Source of the DNA: Calamus simplicifolius
Taxonomy: Eukaryota > Streptophyta > Magnoliopsida > Arecales > Arecaceae
Direction: 5' to 3'
Assembly (NCBI GenBank): GCA_900491605.1
Contig: UESW01004010.1
Span: 981,039-1,045,038 of the forward strand
Length of the DNA: 64,000 nucleotides
The position numbers and the translations under genes were made by a program. Positions 32,254-43,300 of the stretch are shown here, one piece after another. Position 1 is the stretch's first letter; the number at the start of each line of letters is the position of its first letter. The notes beneath the pieces were generated by a model, which worked only from the letters and a program-made list of their open reading frames with translations, searched no databases and was not told the DNA's origin.

Positions 32254-33200
32254 GTCCTCTTAGACCGCTGAGCCTCGCTTGTAGTTCTCCAAGGGGGTTT
32301 CTCGCGCCGGCCCGTGGGTATGACTCAGGGCCGTCAAGGAATACAGATATGAACCACCGGAGGTTTCGTGCGCCAGTTCAAAGTGTCTGGTCCTCTTAGA
32401 CCGCTGAGCCTCGCTTGTAGTTCTCCACGGGGGTTTCTCGCGCCGGCCCATGGGTATGACTCAGGACCATCAAGGAATATAGACTTGAACCGCCTGAGGT
32501 TTCTTGCGCCGGTCCGGGGTGTCTGGTCCTCTTAGATCATTGAGCCTCGCTTGTAGTTCTCCACGGGTGTTTCTCGCGCTGGCCCGTGGGTATGACTCAG
32601 GGCCATCAAGGAATACAGACTTGAACCGCCGGAGGTTTCTCGTGCCAGTCCGAGGTGTCTGGTCCTCTTAGACCGCTGAGCCTCACTTGTATTTCTCCAT
32701 GGGGGTTTCTTGCGCCGGCCCATGGGTAAGACTCAGGGCCGTCATGGAATACAAACTTGAACCACCGGAAGTTTCTCGTGCTGGTCCGAGGTGTCTGGTC
32801 CTCTTAGACCATTGAGCCTCACTTGTAGTTCTCCACTGGGGTTTCTCACACTAGCCCGTGGGAATGACTCAGGGCCGTCAAGGAATACAGACTTGAACCG
32901 TCGGAGGTTTCTCGTGCCAGTCCGGGGTTCTGGTCCTCTTAGACCACTGAGCCTCACTTGTAGTTCTCCACGGGGGTTTCTTGCGCCGGCCCATGGGTAT
33001 GACTCAGGGCCATCAAGGAATACAGACTTGAACTGCTGGAGGTTTTGTGTGCCGATCCGGGGTGTCTGGTCCTCTTAGACCGCTGAGCCTCGCTTGTAGT
33101 TCTCCACGGGGGTTTCTCGCGCCGGCTCGTGGGTATGACTCAGGGCCGCCTAGAGAACAAGACTTGAACCTCCGAAGGTTTCTCGCACCAGTCCAGGATG
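32254..33200 (+). repeat. 136-bp tandem array in element X (7 copies)
   Basis: Units begin GTCCTCTTAGACCGCTGAGC at about 32254, 32390, 32526, 32662, 32798, 32932 and 33069, spacing 134-137 bp. Each contains GTTCTCCACGGGGGTTTCTC and GGTATGACTCAGGGCC. Short ORFs in it are spurious. Confidence 0.93.
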
Positions 33201-33560
33201 TATGTGTCTTTCGGGCTGCCGAGGTCCTTTTGAAACCCCAGAGGGTGACCCGAGAGTCGCTGTGATGGGACCATGCTCGAGAGCCTTTAACTCCGAAGGG
33301 TGACCTAAGGGCGCTTTGACCTGGCTCAGGGTCCTTTTGAAAATAGCCACGGGGGTTTCTCGCACCGGCCCGGGAGTTTGTGAGAAGTTGAATAAAAGGA
33401 ACTTTTTCTTAGGGTGCAGTGTACTTATCTTTCGTAACTTTTTTGCCCTTGCGCAGTGTTTTTCCTTTGAAGAAATTGGTCACCCTCAGTGCTGAAGTTT
33501 GAGAGCAGCTGGAACCGAATCCACTGGAAGGCTCGGGCTCGATTTGGCTCTAGTAGACAG
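33201..33560. other. Element X spacer with degenerate repeat pieces
   Basis: Contains a partial 136-bp unit remnant (CGGGGGTTTCTCGCACCGGCC near 33350) and otherwise no recognised feature. Confidence 0.5.
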
Positions 33561-33564
33561 GAAG

Positions 33565-33860
33565 AGAGAGGGACAGAGAGGGCTTTGGTGGAGTCAACAG
33601 TCAAAGCCTTTTATCCTCATCTTGCATTAATTGCATCAACACCTCTTGGCTTACTCTGATGCTGACAGAGAGGGCTTTGGTGGAGTTAACAGTCAAAGCC
33701 TTTTGTCCTCATCTTGCATTAATTGCATCAACACCTCTTGGCTTACTCTGATGCTGAGAGAGAGAGATAGAGAGGGCTTTGGTGGAGTCAATAGTCAAAG
33801 CCTTTTGTCCTCATCTTGCATTAATTGCATCAACACCTCTTGGCCTACTACCATCAGAAA
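33565..33860 (+). repeat. Three tandem copies of a ~92-104-bp unit
   Basis: Three copies of GAGGGCTTTGGTGGAGT plus TCCTCATCTTGCATTAATTG and CATCAACACCTCTTGG. Unit length differs by variable GA-rich runs. Confidence 0.9.
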
Positions 33861-34299
33861 TTAAAATGCCCATAAATGCTTGAAGTGACAGGCTATGGAT
33901 AATGTCTCAAGTTTGTCCCTTTTTGGAAATTATTCTGTTGACCATGTTGCAGTCCACCTCTGGCTGATTGTTGAGCCTTTAATTGAGCTCCTTTGGCTGC
34001 TGGTGTTGTTCATCCAGATGCTTCTTCACCTCAGGATTAAGATCTTCCCCAGATGGCTCAGAAGATGAGTAACGAGAGGAGTAGTAGCTTGAGCGGGGGG
34101 TAGGAGACTACAGTCTCCTGAAAGCTTCACGATGGTCTTTTGCTGCTCAGTGCGATGTTGATGCCCCCCACCATGATTGGTGAGGACCTTCAGCACGTGC
34201 GTCACCACCATGGCTATTTTAGAGGGGACAAAGACTTACAAATTAGGGAGACAGAGCTCTCTTTGTTTTAGTATAGCCCTCCTTCCTGGCGCGCCAATC
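33861..34299 (-). other. Element X leader with primer-binding site and possible gag-start remnant
   Basis: Minus-strand GATTGGCGCGCCAGGAAGG at 34299-34281 abuts the right LTR, where the primer-binding site belongs. I cannot name the tRNA. A 61-codon ORF starts at 34211 (MVVTHVLKVLTNHGGGHQHR) in the position of a gag start, but no capsid domain follows. Confidence 0.5.
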
Positions 34300-36781
34300 T
34301 GTTGATGCCCGATCACTTTGAGCTGGCATCCTTGAGCATCGACCATTCCTTCATAGAAATATCAGGGTCCTTCCTTTGTCTTCAAAGCCTCCAGGATCCT
34401 GCAAGAAGTCCCGTAACTGGGGATTCCAATTGGGGGATCCTCCGACGCTCAAGTTAGTAACCAGAAACACAGCAATGATTTTTTTGTAGAAGAAAAAGAA
34501 AAATCCCCAGAAGAAAATGAGGCCTTTTTCGCTTAGTATAAGCCCCCCTTCGTTTGTTCTTACCTTCCTTTTATTGGCATATCCTTTTGTTTTTCGTCTG
34601 AATGTCGTGACATGTCAGCATTCTCATGGATAGAATGTCAGGACTAGTCGGATTGGGTCTGTATCCATTGTTCCAATGTCATCATTGTTTTATTCAGAGA
34701 TGATCGGCTTTTAGTACTCACTTATCCAGGGCCATTAAAGTCTGCTAATGACTTTTTGGGCTTTAGTGGCTTTTCTGACTCGAAGTGATTGGTACTTAAT
34801 GACATGTAATCGCCTTTTGATACTTATTTTGCCAAAGCCATTAAATACTGCTAATGACTTTTCGGGCCTTAGCAGCTTGTCTGACTTGAAGTGATTGGCA
34901 CATTTTGGCAGGTATCGCCTTTTGATGCTTATTTTTTCAGAGCCATTAAATGTTGCTGATGGCTTTTTCTTTTTGGGCTGAGATCCTCTGAAAAGAATCC
35001 ATCATTGTCTGTCAGGGCTAAGATTCTCTGAATCGGGATGCCCGAGATGATCTCTTTTATATTTTTAATATTTTTAGGTATCTGATGGCCACCTAGGACT
35101 GGCCGTAGGGCCGCCTAGAGGCCAAGGGACTAAGGGGCCACCCAGGACTGGCCGTAGGGCCGCCTAGGGGCCAAGGGACCATGGGGCCGCCTAGGACTGG
35201 CCGTGGGGCTGCCTAGGAGCTCAGGGACTGTGGGGCTACCTAGGACTGGCCGTGGGGCTGCCTATGAGCCCAGGGACCACGGGGCTGCCTAGGACTGGCC
35301 GTGGGGCTGCCTAGGGGCACAGGGACCAAGGGGCCGCCTAGGACTAGCCATGGGGCTGCCTAGGGGCCAAGAGACCATGGGGCCGCCTAGGACTGGCCGT
35401 AGGGCCGCCTATGAGCCAAGGGACCAAGGGGTCGCCTAGGACTGGCCATAGGGTCGCCTAGGAGTCCAGGGACCAAGGGGCCACCTAGGACAGGCCATGG
35501 GGCCACCTAGGGTCCTAGGGACCAAGGGGCCGCCTAGGACTGACCGTGGGGCTGCCTAGGGGCCAAGGGACCAAAGGGCCGCCTAGGACTGGTCATAGGG
35601 CCGCCTAGGGGCCAAGGGACCAAGGGGCCACCTAGGACTGGCCATAGGGCTGCCTAGGACTGGTCGTGGGGCTGCCTATGAGCCCAGGGACCACGGGGCC
35701 GCCTAGGACTGGCCGTGGGGCCGCCTAGGGGCCCAGGGACCAAGGGGCCGCCTAGGACTAGCCATGGGGCCAAGAGACCATGGGGCCACCTAGGACTGGC
35801 CGTGGGACCGCCTACGAGCCAAGGGACCAAGGGGTCGCCTAGGACTGGCCATAGGGTTGCCTAGGAGCCCAGGGACCAAGGGGCCGCCTAGGACTGGCCA
35901 TGGGGCCGCCTAAGGTCCTAGGGACCAAGGGGCCGCCTAGGACTGACCGTGGGACCGCCTAGGGGCCAAGGGACCACAGGGCCGCCTAGGGGCCAAGGGA
36001 CCAAGGGGTCGCCTAGGACTGACCATAGGGCTGCCTAGGACTGGCCATAGGGCCACCTAGGAGCCTAGGGACCGTGGGGCCTCCTAGGACTGGCCATGAG
36101 GCCGCCTAGGGGCCCAGGGACCAAGGGGTTGCCTAGGGCTAGCCATAGGGCCGTCTAGAGGCCAAGAGACCACGGGGCTGCCTAGGACTGGCCGTAGGGC
36201 CGCCTAGGAGCTCAGGGACCAAGGGGCCGCCTAGGACTTGCCGTGGGGCCGCCTAGGGGTCTAGGGACCAAGGGGCCACCTAGGGCTGACCATGGGGCCG
36301 CCTAGGGGACAAGGGACCATGGGGCCGCCTAGGACTGGCCGTAGGGCCGTCTAGAGGCCAAGGGACCAAGGGGCCGCCTAGGACTGGCCATAGGGCCGCC
36401 TAGGAGCCCAAGATCGCGGGGCCGCCTAGGACTGGCCATGAGGCCGCCTAGGGGGCCCAGGGACCAAGGGGCCGCCTAGGCTGGCCATAGGGCCGCCTAG
36501 GGGCCAAGAGACCACGAGACCACCTAGGACTGGCCGTGGGGCCACCTAGGGGCCCAGGGACCGCGGGCTGCCTAGGACCGGCCATGAGGCCGCCTAGGGG
36601 CCAAGGGACCATGGGGCCGCCTAGGGCTGGCCATAGGGCTGCCTAGGGGCCAAGAGACCATGGGGCCGCCTAGGGGCCCAGGGAACAAGGGGCCGCCTAG
36701 GGCTAGCCATAGGGCCGCCTAGGGGCCAAGAGACCATGGGCCTTATTGTTTGTATTACATGGCCTGTTATTGGCCACATCA
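34300..36781 (-). repeat. Element X right (5') LTR (2,482 bp)
   Basis: Starts TGTTGATGCCCGATCACTTT and ends TTGGCCACATCA, followed by target duplication CTAAT (36782-36786). It is about 690 bp longer than the left LTR (about 1,790 bp without S2), entirely because its 50-bp array is longer. Confidence 0.92.
35088..36742 (+). repeat. 50-bp tandem array in X right LTR (~33 copies)
   Basis: Unit GCCGCCTAGGACTGGCCGTG.. then GGGCCGCCTAGGGGCCCAGG and GACCAAGGGG. The left LTR has about 19 copies (16917-17254 plus 27436-28059). No coding potential. Confidence 0.95.
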
Positions 36782-38480
36782 CTAATATCTTCATAAAAAT
36801 TCTCAAATTCATTTGAATTGTATTCATCACCTCTATTACTTCTGAGCACCTTGATATAATGCTTACTTTGTCTTTCTACAAGATTTTTGAACTTCTTGAA
36901 AATAATAAATGCCTCTGATTTATGTCTCATAAAGTATATCCATGTCATTCTTGAATAGTCATCAATAAAAATAATGAAGTAAATGTTACCTATATAAGAA
37001 AAAGTTTTCATGGGTCCACATGTGCTCTTTTGGAAATGCCTCTCTGTTTTTTTCCAAGTGCACATCCTTCACAAGGTTCTTCCTTGTCATGTATTGCTAG
37101 TAGACCATACACCATATTCTTTTGATGTAAACTTCTCAAGCTTTGAAAGTTCAAATGACCAAACCTTTTATGCCATAGCCATGACTCATCATTCACTTTC
37201 ATCTTCCATGCAACATCCTTTGCGTAGTGCAAAATAAGAGGAAAACTTTTATTTTTCTTCATGTTGATATTTATCATAAGTTGCTTTTTCATCCCTTTAT
37301 CATATAATTACTTGCAAATATTATCTTCAAAGTGCACCATGTGCCCATGCTTAATCAATTTTTCAACACTCAAGAGATTTTGCTTCAAGTCTGGAACAAG
37401 TAAAACATCATGGATAAACTTCCTCTCTTTCTTGGTATTAATTATAATTATACCTTTTTCTCTTGCTTGGACTAGTACACCATTTTTTATCTTCACCTGT
37501 GAGATTAAAGAACTAACAATGTTCACAAAAATAGATTTGTTACCATCATGTGGTTGTTGCACCCACTATCAAGATACCACACATCATTCCTTTGCTCTTT
37601 TGCAGTTTGACATGCATAAGAGAAGAGAAGTATGCTTGCTCACTTGCTTTATACTTGCAATCTTTTTAAACATGCAAACTTTTTACAATTATAATATTGG
37701 GGTTTTTAACTAAACCAGCAATCTTTTTTAACATGAGAAGCCTTTTATATATATTACACTTTTATTGAGTGCTCTCATTATTTTGTCTTTTTAAAAGGTT
37801 ATTTTTTTTGCATTCCTCTACCTCTTCCTCTCATATTTCTTTTTGTACTTTGATTTTTTTCTTTAAGTGACTCTCTTTTAACTAAAACATGATTAGATGA
37901 TTCTCTTTGAGAACTTTTATCAAACACTTTGAGTTTATATTGAAAGACACTTTTAATTGATGATTCTTTATGCCTAAACAACCTTTTCTCATGAGCTTCA
38001 AGAGATTTAATCAATTCATAAATACTTAACATAGAAAGATCTTTATATTCTTCAACAATTGTAACTATTGTATCAAAATTTAGAAACAAACTAGCCAAAA
38101 TTTTCTCACATATTTTTTGCTCGGTGAAGGTTTCACTGTAGCTCTTCATTTGATTAACAATCTCCATAATTTTGAAGTAATCCTTCAATTTTTTATTTTT
38201 TGTATTCTCAAATTATCTAACTCTTCTTAGAGTTTGAAGTTTGATAGCTCTCACTATGTTGCCTTGAAATTTCTCTTGCAAGATGTCCAATGCCTCCTTT
38301 GATTTAGTGGCTCTAATGATTCTTAAAAAAATTTGTTAGACATAGCTTGTTGAATGAAGAAAAGGGCTTTGGCATCCTTCATTTATAGTCCTTCAATTGC
38401 TCTCTTTGATGATTTGTTGGATTATTTGATTCTTCGTATTCATTCTCTACTAAATCCAAAATCTCTTATGAAATAAAATG
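36782..38480 (-). pseudogene. Copia C part 1: gag, protease, pre-integrase, integrase start
   Basis: Minus strand. Gag end at 38188-37799 (LASLFLNFDTIVTIVEEYKD, LSIYELIKSLEAHEKRL, then RGRGRG) is UBN2-type. Protease motif WYLDSGCNNHM near 37590, then the protease C-terminus (LLSVEKLIKHGHMVHFED). GAG-pre-integrase SWLWHKRFGHLNFQSL and CEGCALGKKQR (37292-37008). Integrase core YFIIFIDDYSRMTWIYF and RSNRGDEYNSNEF (37065-36787). Several frame changes. Interrupted at 36782 by element X and resumed at 16129. Confidence 0.85.
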
Positions 38481-38675
38481 GGTCATTATTTTGATGCTTC
38501 AATAGTCATAATTTTTTCATCAAAGATAGGAATAGAAGGTTGGTTGATAGCAATACCTATGTTACTTAAGCTTGCCATAAATCAAATCAATAATTTTTTT
38601 TTTTTTGTTGTTGTTGTGGAGATGAAGCTCATCGCTAACGGCGCCAAACGCGCCGCGCCCTAATCCAACCCAGGA

Positions 38676-38700
38676 GCAATGATACCAATTTTGTTTGTTA
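38676..38700 (-). other. Second, degenerate primer-site-like sequence of copia C
   Basis: Minus-strand AAAATTGGTATCATTGCTCC resembles the LTR/primer-site border found again at 39182-39199. Together they bracket the ribosomal protein S6 fragment. Confidence 0.4.
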
Positions 38701-38892
38701 GCGGGGCCGTGCTTCGGAGCAGTGGAAGCACCGATGGTGCCAAGGCTGATGCTGGTGCTGCAAGCTTCTGGACATCCATTGCCCGAGCTATTGCTTTGGA
38801 GGAGGAAAACCCCAGCGGCCGTGGCTTGTTTCGCTTTCGCTTTCTTCTCTAAGTTGTTGCCTTCAAGGGACCCTCTCCCCATTGCACCCAAG

Positions 38893-39066
38893 ATGAAGTT
38901 CAATATTGAGAATCCTACCACTGGGTGCTAGATGAACCTTGAGATTGTTGACGACCAAAAACTCTGTGCAATTTTTTTTTTTTTTTTGACAAGAGGATCT
39001 CTCAGGAGGTCAGCGGAGATGCTCTTAGTGAGGAGTTCAAGGGCTATGTTTTCAAAATCATGGAAG
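38893..39066 (+). pseudogene. RPS6: Ribosomal protein S6 (eS6) N-terminal fragment
   Basis: Plus-strand translation starts MKFNIENPTTGC, then a stop, LEIVDDQKL, a T17 run that disrupts the frame, and DKRISQEVSGDALSEEFKGY followed by VFKIM. These are the first roughly 50 residues of plant cytosolic ribosomal protein S6, where MKFNI.NPTTGC and SGDAL.EEFKGYVFKIM are near invariant. Similarity ends after VFKIM(E/G)G. The fragment lies antisense within the leader of copia C, between two primer-site-like sequences. It is non-functional: nonsense codon, frame break, no remaining domain. Confidence 0.85.
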
Positions 39067-39177
39067 GAAATCCTCAACATTCAGCCGCGGTCGCCGTGTA
39101 CGGAACCAAGCAAGCCGAAAGACCTCTCCTTTTATTTTACCGATCTCTTGTCGCACAGCAAGATCCCTTTGTAACCT

Positions 39178-39190
39178 GGCTCTGATATCA
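39178..39190 (-). other. Primer-binding site of copia C
   Basis: Minus-strand TTGATATCAGAGCC, one change from the initiator-Met primer site, a few bases inside the 5' LTR. Confidence 0.65.
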
Positions 39191-39198
39191 ATTTTTAT

Positions 39199-39502
39199 TG
39201 GGATTGTTTTCAATACAATATTTTTAAAAGAGAAATCTAGGCAAAGAAAGATTTTCTATCAAGAAGAAAAATAAAATAAATCTAGGGTTTCATCAGCACA
39301 CCATCAATATTATTTCTGGTTCTATGGCATTTTAAACATAATACCTTTTATCCATGTGAGGTTACCATATCCTGCATAAGTTTAGCCAACAAAGTAAAAT
39401 TAAAATAGGCCCAACTATATATAAGCCCAATACATATAGAGTAAAAAATAATAAATAAAATAAAACATAGCACTGAAAATTAACAACCATTACATTTTAA
39501 CA
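39199..39502 (-). repeat. 5' LTR of copia C (~304 bp)
   Basis: Minus-strand start TGTTAAAATGTAATGG at 39502 and end CAATCCCA at 39199, next to the primer site. A similar sequence recurs at 56690-56958 as a probable solo LTR. Confidence 0.7.
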
Positions 39503-39719
39503 ATTGGTTCTCTCTTTTTCGTATGGCGCCTTTATTTCCTCCTTTTATTATTCTATTTTCCCCTCTTTCCCTCTCTAACTCTCTTTATCATTTTCTCTCT
39601 ATAACACTTCTCTCTCTAGCACTCTCTACCTTACTTTTTTTTCCTTAGCACTTTCTCTCTCTATAGTCTCTAATTTTCATTAATAATATTAGTCTGATCA
39701 AGATTAATTTATTAGTGCA
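39503..39719. other. Pyrimidine-rich spacer
   Basis: CT-rich low-complexity sequence (CTCTCTCTATAACACTTCTC and similar) with no recognised gene. Confidence 0.6.
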
Positions 39720-40265
39720 GATGGTATATAGTCTATGATTACGAAAAAAGTAAATGTAATATACTTACAAGAGACTAAATGAGTAGGTGAAAGATCTAGA
39801 GAAATAAAGAATAAAGGATATCAATTATATTACACTGGAAAACATAAAAATAGAAATCGAGTATGAATAATTATAGACATGAATTTTAATGAATATATTG
39901 TTAAGGTAACTAGGAATGGAGATCAAACTATATCACTAAAACTTATAATTAACATAATTAGTACTTATGCATCATAAGTAGGATTAGATCAACGAACTAA
40001 GATATAATTTTGGAAAGACAGATGAAGTAATACAAGAAATATCACAAGAAAAAAAGATATATGGAAGGAGATTTTAATGGATATATATGTAAATAGAGGG
40101 ATGGATATGAAATGGTACATGAAGGATATGAGTTTAAAAATAGAAATGAAGCCGGCATAAGCATATTAGATTTTATAGTGGAGTATGATCTAACAATACC
40201 AAACACTTATTTCGAAAAGAGAGATAAATATTTAATAACATTTAAAAGTGAATCTAATAAAAGTT
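39720..40265 (+). pseudogene. LINE endonuclease-domain relic
   Basis: In shifting plus-strand frames: GDFNG followed by REGYEMVHEGYEFKNRNEAG, ILDFIVEYDLTIPNTYF and KRDKYLITFKS. This matches the plant LINE endonuclease relatives often annotated 'craniofacial development protein 2-like' (GDFNGH.G, ILDFA..YDL.I.NT.F.KR). Several indels. The 5' and 3' parts of the LINE are absent. Confidence 0.7.
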
Positions 40266-40269
40266 AAAT

Positions 40270-40358
40270 CACTACAAGAAAATATTGAAATAGCGACGCA
40301 AATTTAGCGACGCAATGATGCGTCGCTAAATTGCAACCACTTTGCGACGCCTCTGTGA
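40270..40358 (+). mobile_element. CACTA (En/Spm) transposon terminus, truncated
   Basis: CACTACAAGAAAA is the canonical plant CACTA terminal inverted repeat. It is followed by subterminal repeats GCGACGCAA, TAGCGACGCAA and TGCGTCGCTAAATT in both orientations. It stops at the N at 40359, and no other CACTA sequence is present. Confidence 0.8.
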
Positions 40359-40359
40359 N
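40359..40359. other. Single N: probable assembly join
   Basis: The only ambiguous base in the window sits exactly where a CACTA terminus changes into the middle of a Gypsy protease coding region. Adjacency across it should not be trusted. Confidence 0.8.
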
Positions 40360-43300
40360 TCCATACAATGCAATATTCGGCAGACCCGGCCTGATGTCCC
40401 TCAAGACAGTTGTCTCCATCCCACACTTATCCATGAAATTTCACCGGGCACGGAGTTGGAGTTATTCAAGGAAGTCAAACCATGGCTCGGCAATGCTTCG
40501 TTACCAGCCTTCAGTCCAGAATGCCGGAGGTTGATGGGCTGGACGCTCGGGAGGACTTCGCCGAACAGCGAGGAGAACCAGCGGAGGAGCTGGAGGAAGT
40601 GCCGTTGGATGAGGCTCATCCCGACCGAACCATAAAATCAGGTCGCTGCTAAAGGGCGAACCTCAGCACAGATTGATCAAATTTCTCCGAAGCAACGCTG
40701 ACATCTTCGCCTGGTCCCTCTGACATGCCGGGGATCAGCCCCAAGGTTCTCGTCCATCGTCTCAATGTGGATGAGATGCACAGGCCTGTCAAGCAGAAGA
40801 AGAGGAGCTTTGCCCCGGAGCGGCAGAGGGCCATTGAAGAAGAAGTTGAAACTCATCAAGGCAAACTTCGTCCGGGAGGTAAATTATCCGAGCTGGCTAT
40901 CAAATGTCGTCATGGTGAAGAAGTCGAGCGAAGTGGAGGATTTGCATCGACTTCACCGACCTCAACAAAGCCTGCCCGAAGGACAGCTTCCCTCTTCCTC
41001 GGATCGACCAGCTTGTGGACCACCTCAAGTCATCAAATGCTGACATTCATGGATGCTTACTCCGGCTACAATCAGATCCGGATGGCTCCCGAGGATGAAG
41101 AAAAGACCGCCTTCATAACCGACCGAGGTACTTACTGTTACCGCGTCATGCCCTTTGGTCTTAAAAATGCAGGAGCCACCTACCGAAGGCTGGTTAACAA
41201 AGTATTCAAGGAGCAAATCGGCCAAAATATGGAGGTGTATATGGACGACATGCTGGTCAAGAGCAAAGAAGCATCGCGGCATGTCGAGGACCTCTCAGAG
41301 AGCTTTGCAACGCTCTGCAAGTATGGGATGAGGCTCAATCCAACCAAGTGCGCCTTCGGCGTTAACTCTGGGAAGTTTCTCGGCTTCATGGTCTCCCAGC
41401 GAGGTATCGAAGCTAACCCCCAGAAGATTCAAGCTCTTCAACAAATGGCGCCCCCGGCATCTATTAAAGAGGTCCAGCGCCTGACTGGGAGGATAGCGGC
41501 TCTCAACCGCTTCGTGGCGCGTTCGACCGAGAGATGCCTCCCCTTCTTCAAAACCCTTCGGTCGGCTAAGAACTTTCAGTGGACCCCTGAATGCCAAAAA
41601 TTTTCAAGATCTCAAGAAATACCTCGGCTCGCCCCCGCTCCTCAGCAGCCAAACCCAGGTGAGACCCTGTTCTTATACCTGGCTGTTTCAGAAGGTGTCC
41701 GTCTGTTCGGTGCTAGTCAGAGAGGAAAACAAGGTCCAAAAGCCGATTTACTATGTCAGCAGGCTACTCCGCAATGCGGAGACAAGATATAGCAGAATTG
41801 AAAAGATGGTGTTGGCCTTAATCACCTCAGTTCGAAAGCTGCGATCGTACTTCCAGGCACACTCTGTGATGGTCCTGACTGACCAACCCATCAAGGCGGT
41901 GGTCCACTGCCCGAGACATCAGGAAGAATGACCAAGTGGGCCGTCGAGTTGAGCGAGCATGATATCCACTTTCAGCCTTGCCCGGCCATCAAAGCTCAGG
42001 TGCTAGCCGATTTCCTCCTTGAATGTAACCATCCGGAGGACGGCTCCACCCCAGACTCCCCCGAAGAACCAAAATCTGGAGCCCGGTGGCTCCTCCATGT
42101 CGACGGGTCATCTAACGCTCATCGCTCCGGTGCGGGCCTGGTTCTCACCAGTCCGGAAGGGGCAACCTTTGAATATGGTGTCCGCTTCTCTTTCCCGGCC
42201 TCCAACAACGAAGCTGAGTATGAAGCCCTACTGGCCGGTCTCCGAATCACCCGCAACCTAAGGTGGAGAAACTTAATGCCTTCACCGACTCTCAGCTAGT
42301 GGCTGGCCATGTACGAGGAGAATTTTGAGGCTCGGGAGCCGAACATGATTCGATATCTTCAAGAGGTACGGAGTCTACTTCCCCATTTTTCCGAGTTTGA
42401 GATTACTCAGATTCCCAGATCCGAAAATACCCGTGCTGACCTACTGTCCCGGTTGGCGACCGCGGAGTCAATGGACGCCGAACAAAAGTTCCACCTGGAG
42501 ACCCTAGAGAAACCCAGCATCGCGGAAACCGACCGAATAATGCAAGTTGAGACCGAACCATCATGGTTCGATCCCATTCTGAAGTACCTCAAAGAAGGGT
42601 CGCTTCCACCCGACCGGAGAGAAGCTAGAAAGCTAAAGTTGCAAGCCACCCATTATGTGCTGATCGATGATCAACTCTACAAACGGTCCTTCTCCATGCC
42701 ACTGCTCAGATGCCTCCACCCGTCTGAAGCAGATTATGCTCTCCGTGAAATACATGAAGGGATTTGCAGCAACCATCTGGGAGGCCGGTCCCTATGTCAC
42801 AAGGTGCTACGACAAGGCTATTATTGGCCGACTATGCAGAAGGATGTAGACGACCTTGTTCGAGCTTGCGACCCATGCCAGAGGCAATCAAACATTCAAA
42901 GACTCCCCTCGCCAGCCTGGTTCCTATATCCTCCGCTTGGCCCTTTGCCAAGTGGGGGATGGATATCCTCGGCCCGTTCCCGCTTGCCACGGGGCAGCAG
43001 AAATTTCTATTTGTCGCCATCGACTACTTCACTAAATGGGTCGAGGCGGAAGCGGTTGCACAAATAACCGAGGCACGAGCCAGAGATTTTGTATGGAGGA
43101 CCATCATCTACCGTTTCGGCCTCCCGCATACTATAATCACTGATAACGGCAGGCAGTTCGACAACCTTAAGTTCCGTCAGTTCTGTGAAGAGCACGGAAT
43201 CCGTCACCCTTACCTCGGTCGGGCATCCGCAGGCCAACGGAGCAGCTGAGGTGACCAACAGGACTCTGCTTCAGGGGATCAAAGCTCATCTTTCAGAGCC

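Larger units (their letters stand above)
16130..36781 (-). mobile_element. Element X: non-autonomous long-LTR retrotransposon with antisense gene
   Basis: Complete element bounded by LTRs starting TGTTGATGCC and ending CCACAT(C/T)A, with target duplication CTAAT at 16125-16129 and 36782-36786. The primer-binding site candidate (34281-34299) and polypurine tract (28099-28113) place its transcription on the minus strand. It interrupts copia C. S2 (17255-27430) is nested in its left LTR. The 6.2-kb internal region has no recognisable protease, RT or integrase. It holds a spliced plus-strand gene, three tandem arrays and a possible short gag-start remnant. It resembles large non-autonomous derivatives of Tat-lineage elements. 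Confidence 0.88.

Noticed and set aside
31408..33200. CRISPR-like regularly spaced repeats
   Set aside because: Units are contiguous tandem repeats without unique spacers, in a plant retrotransposon. Same for the arrays at 35088-36742 and 43961-45010.
38562..38921. 119-codon minus-strand ORF overlapping the RPS6 fragment
   Set aside because: Its upstream end is the reverse complement of the RPS6 start, and the rest matches no family I recognise.
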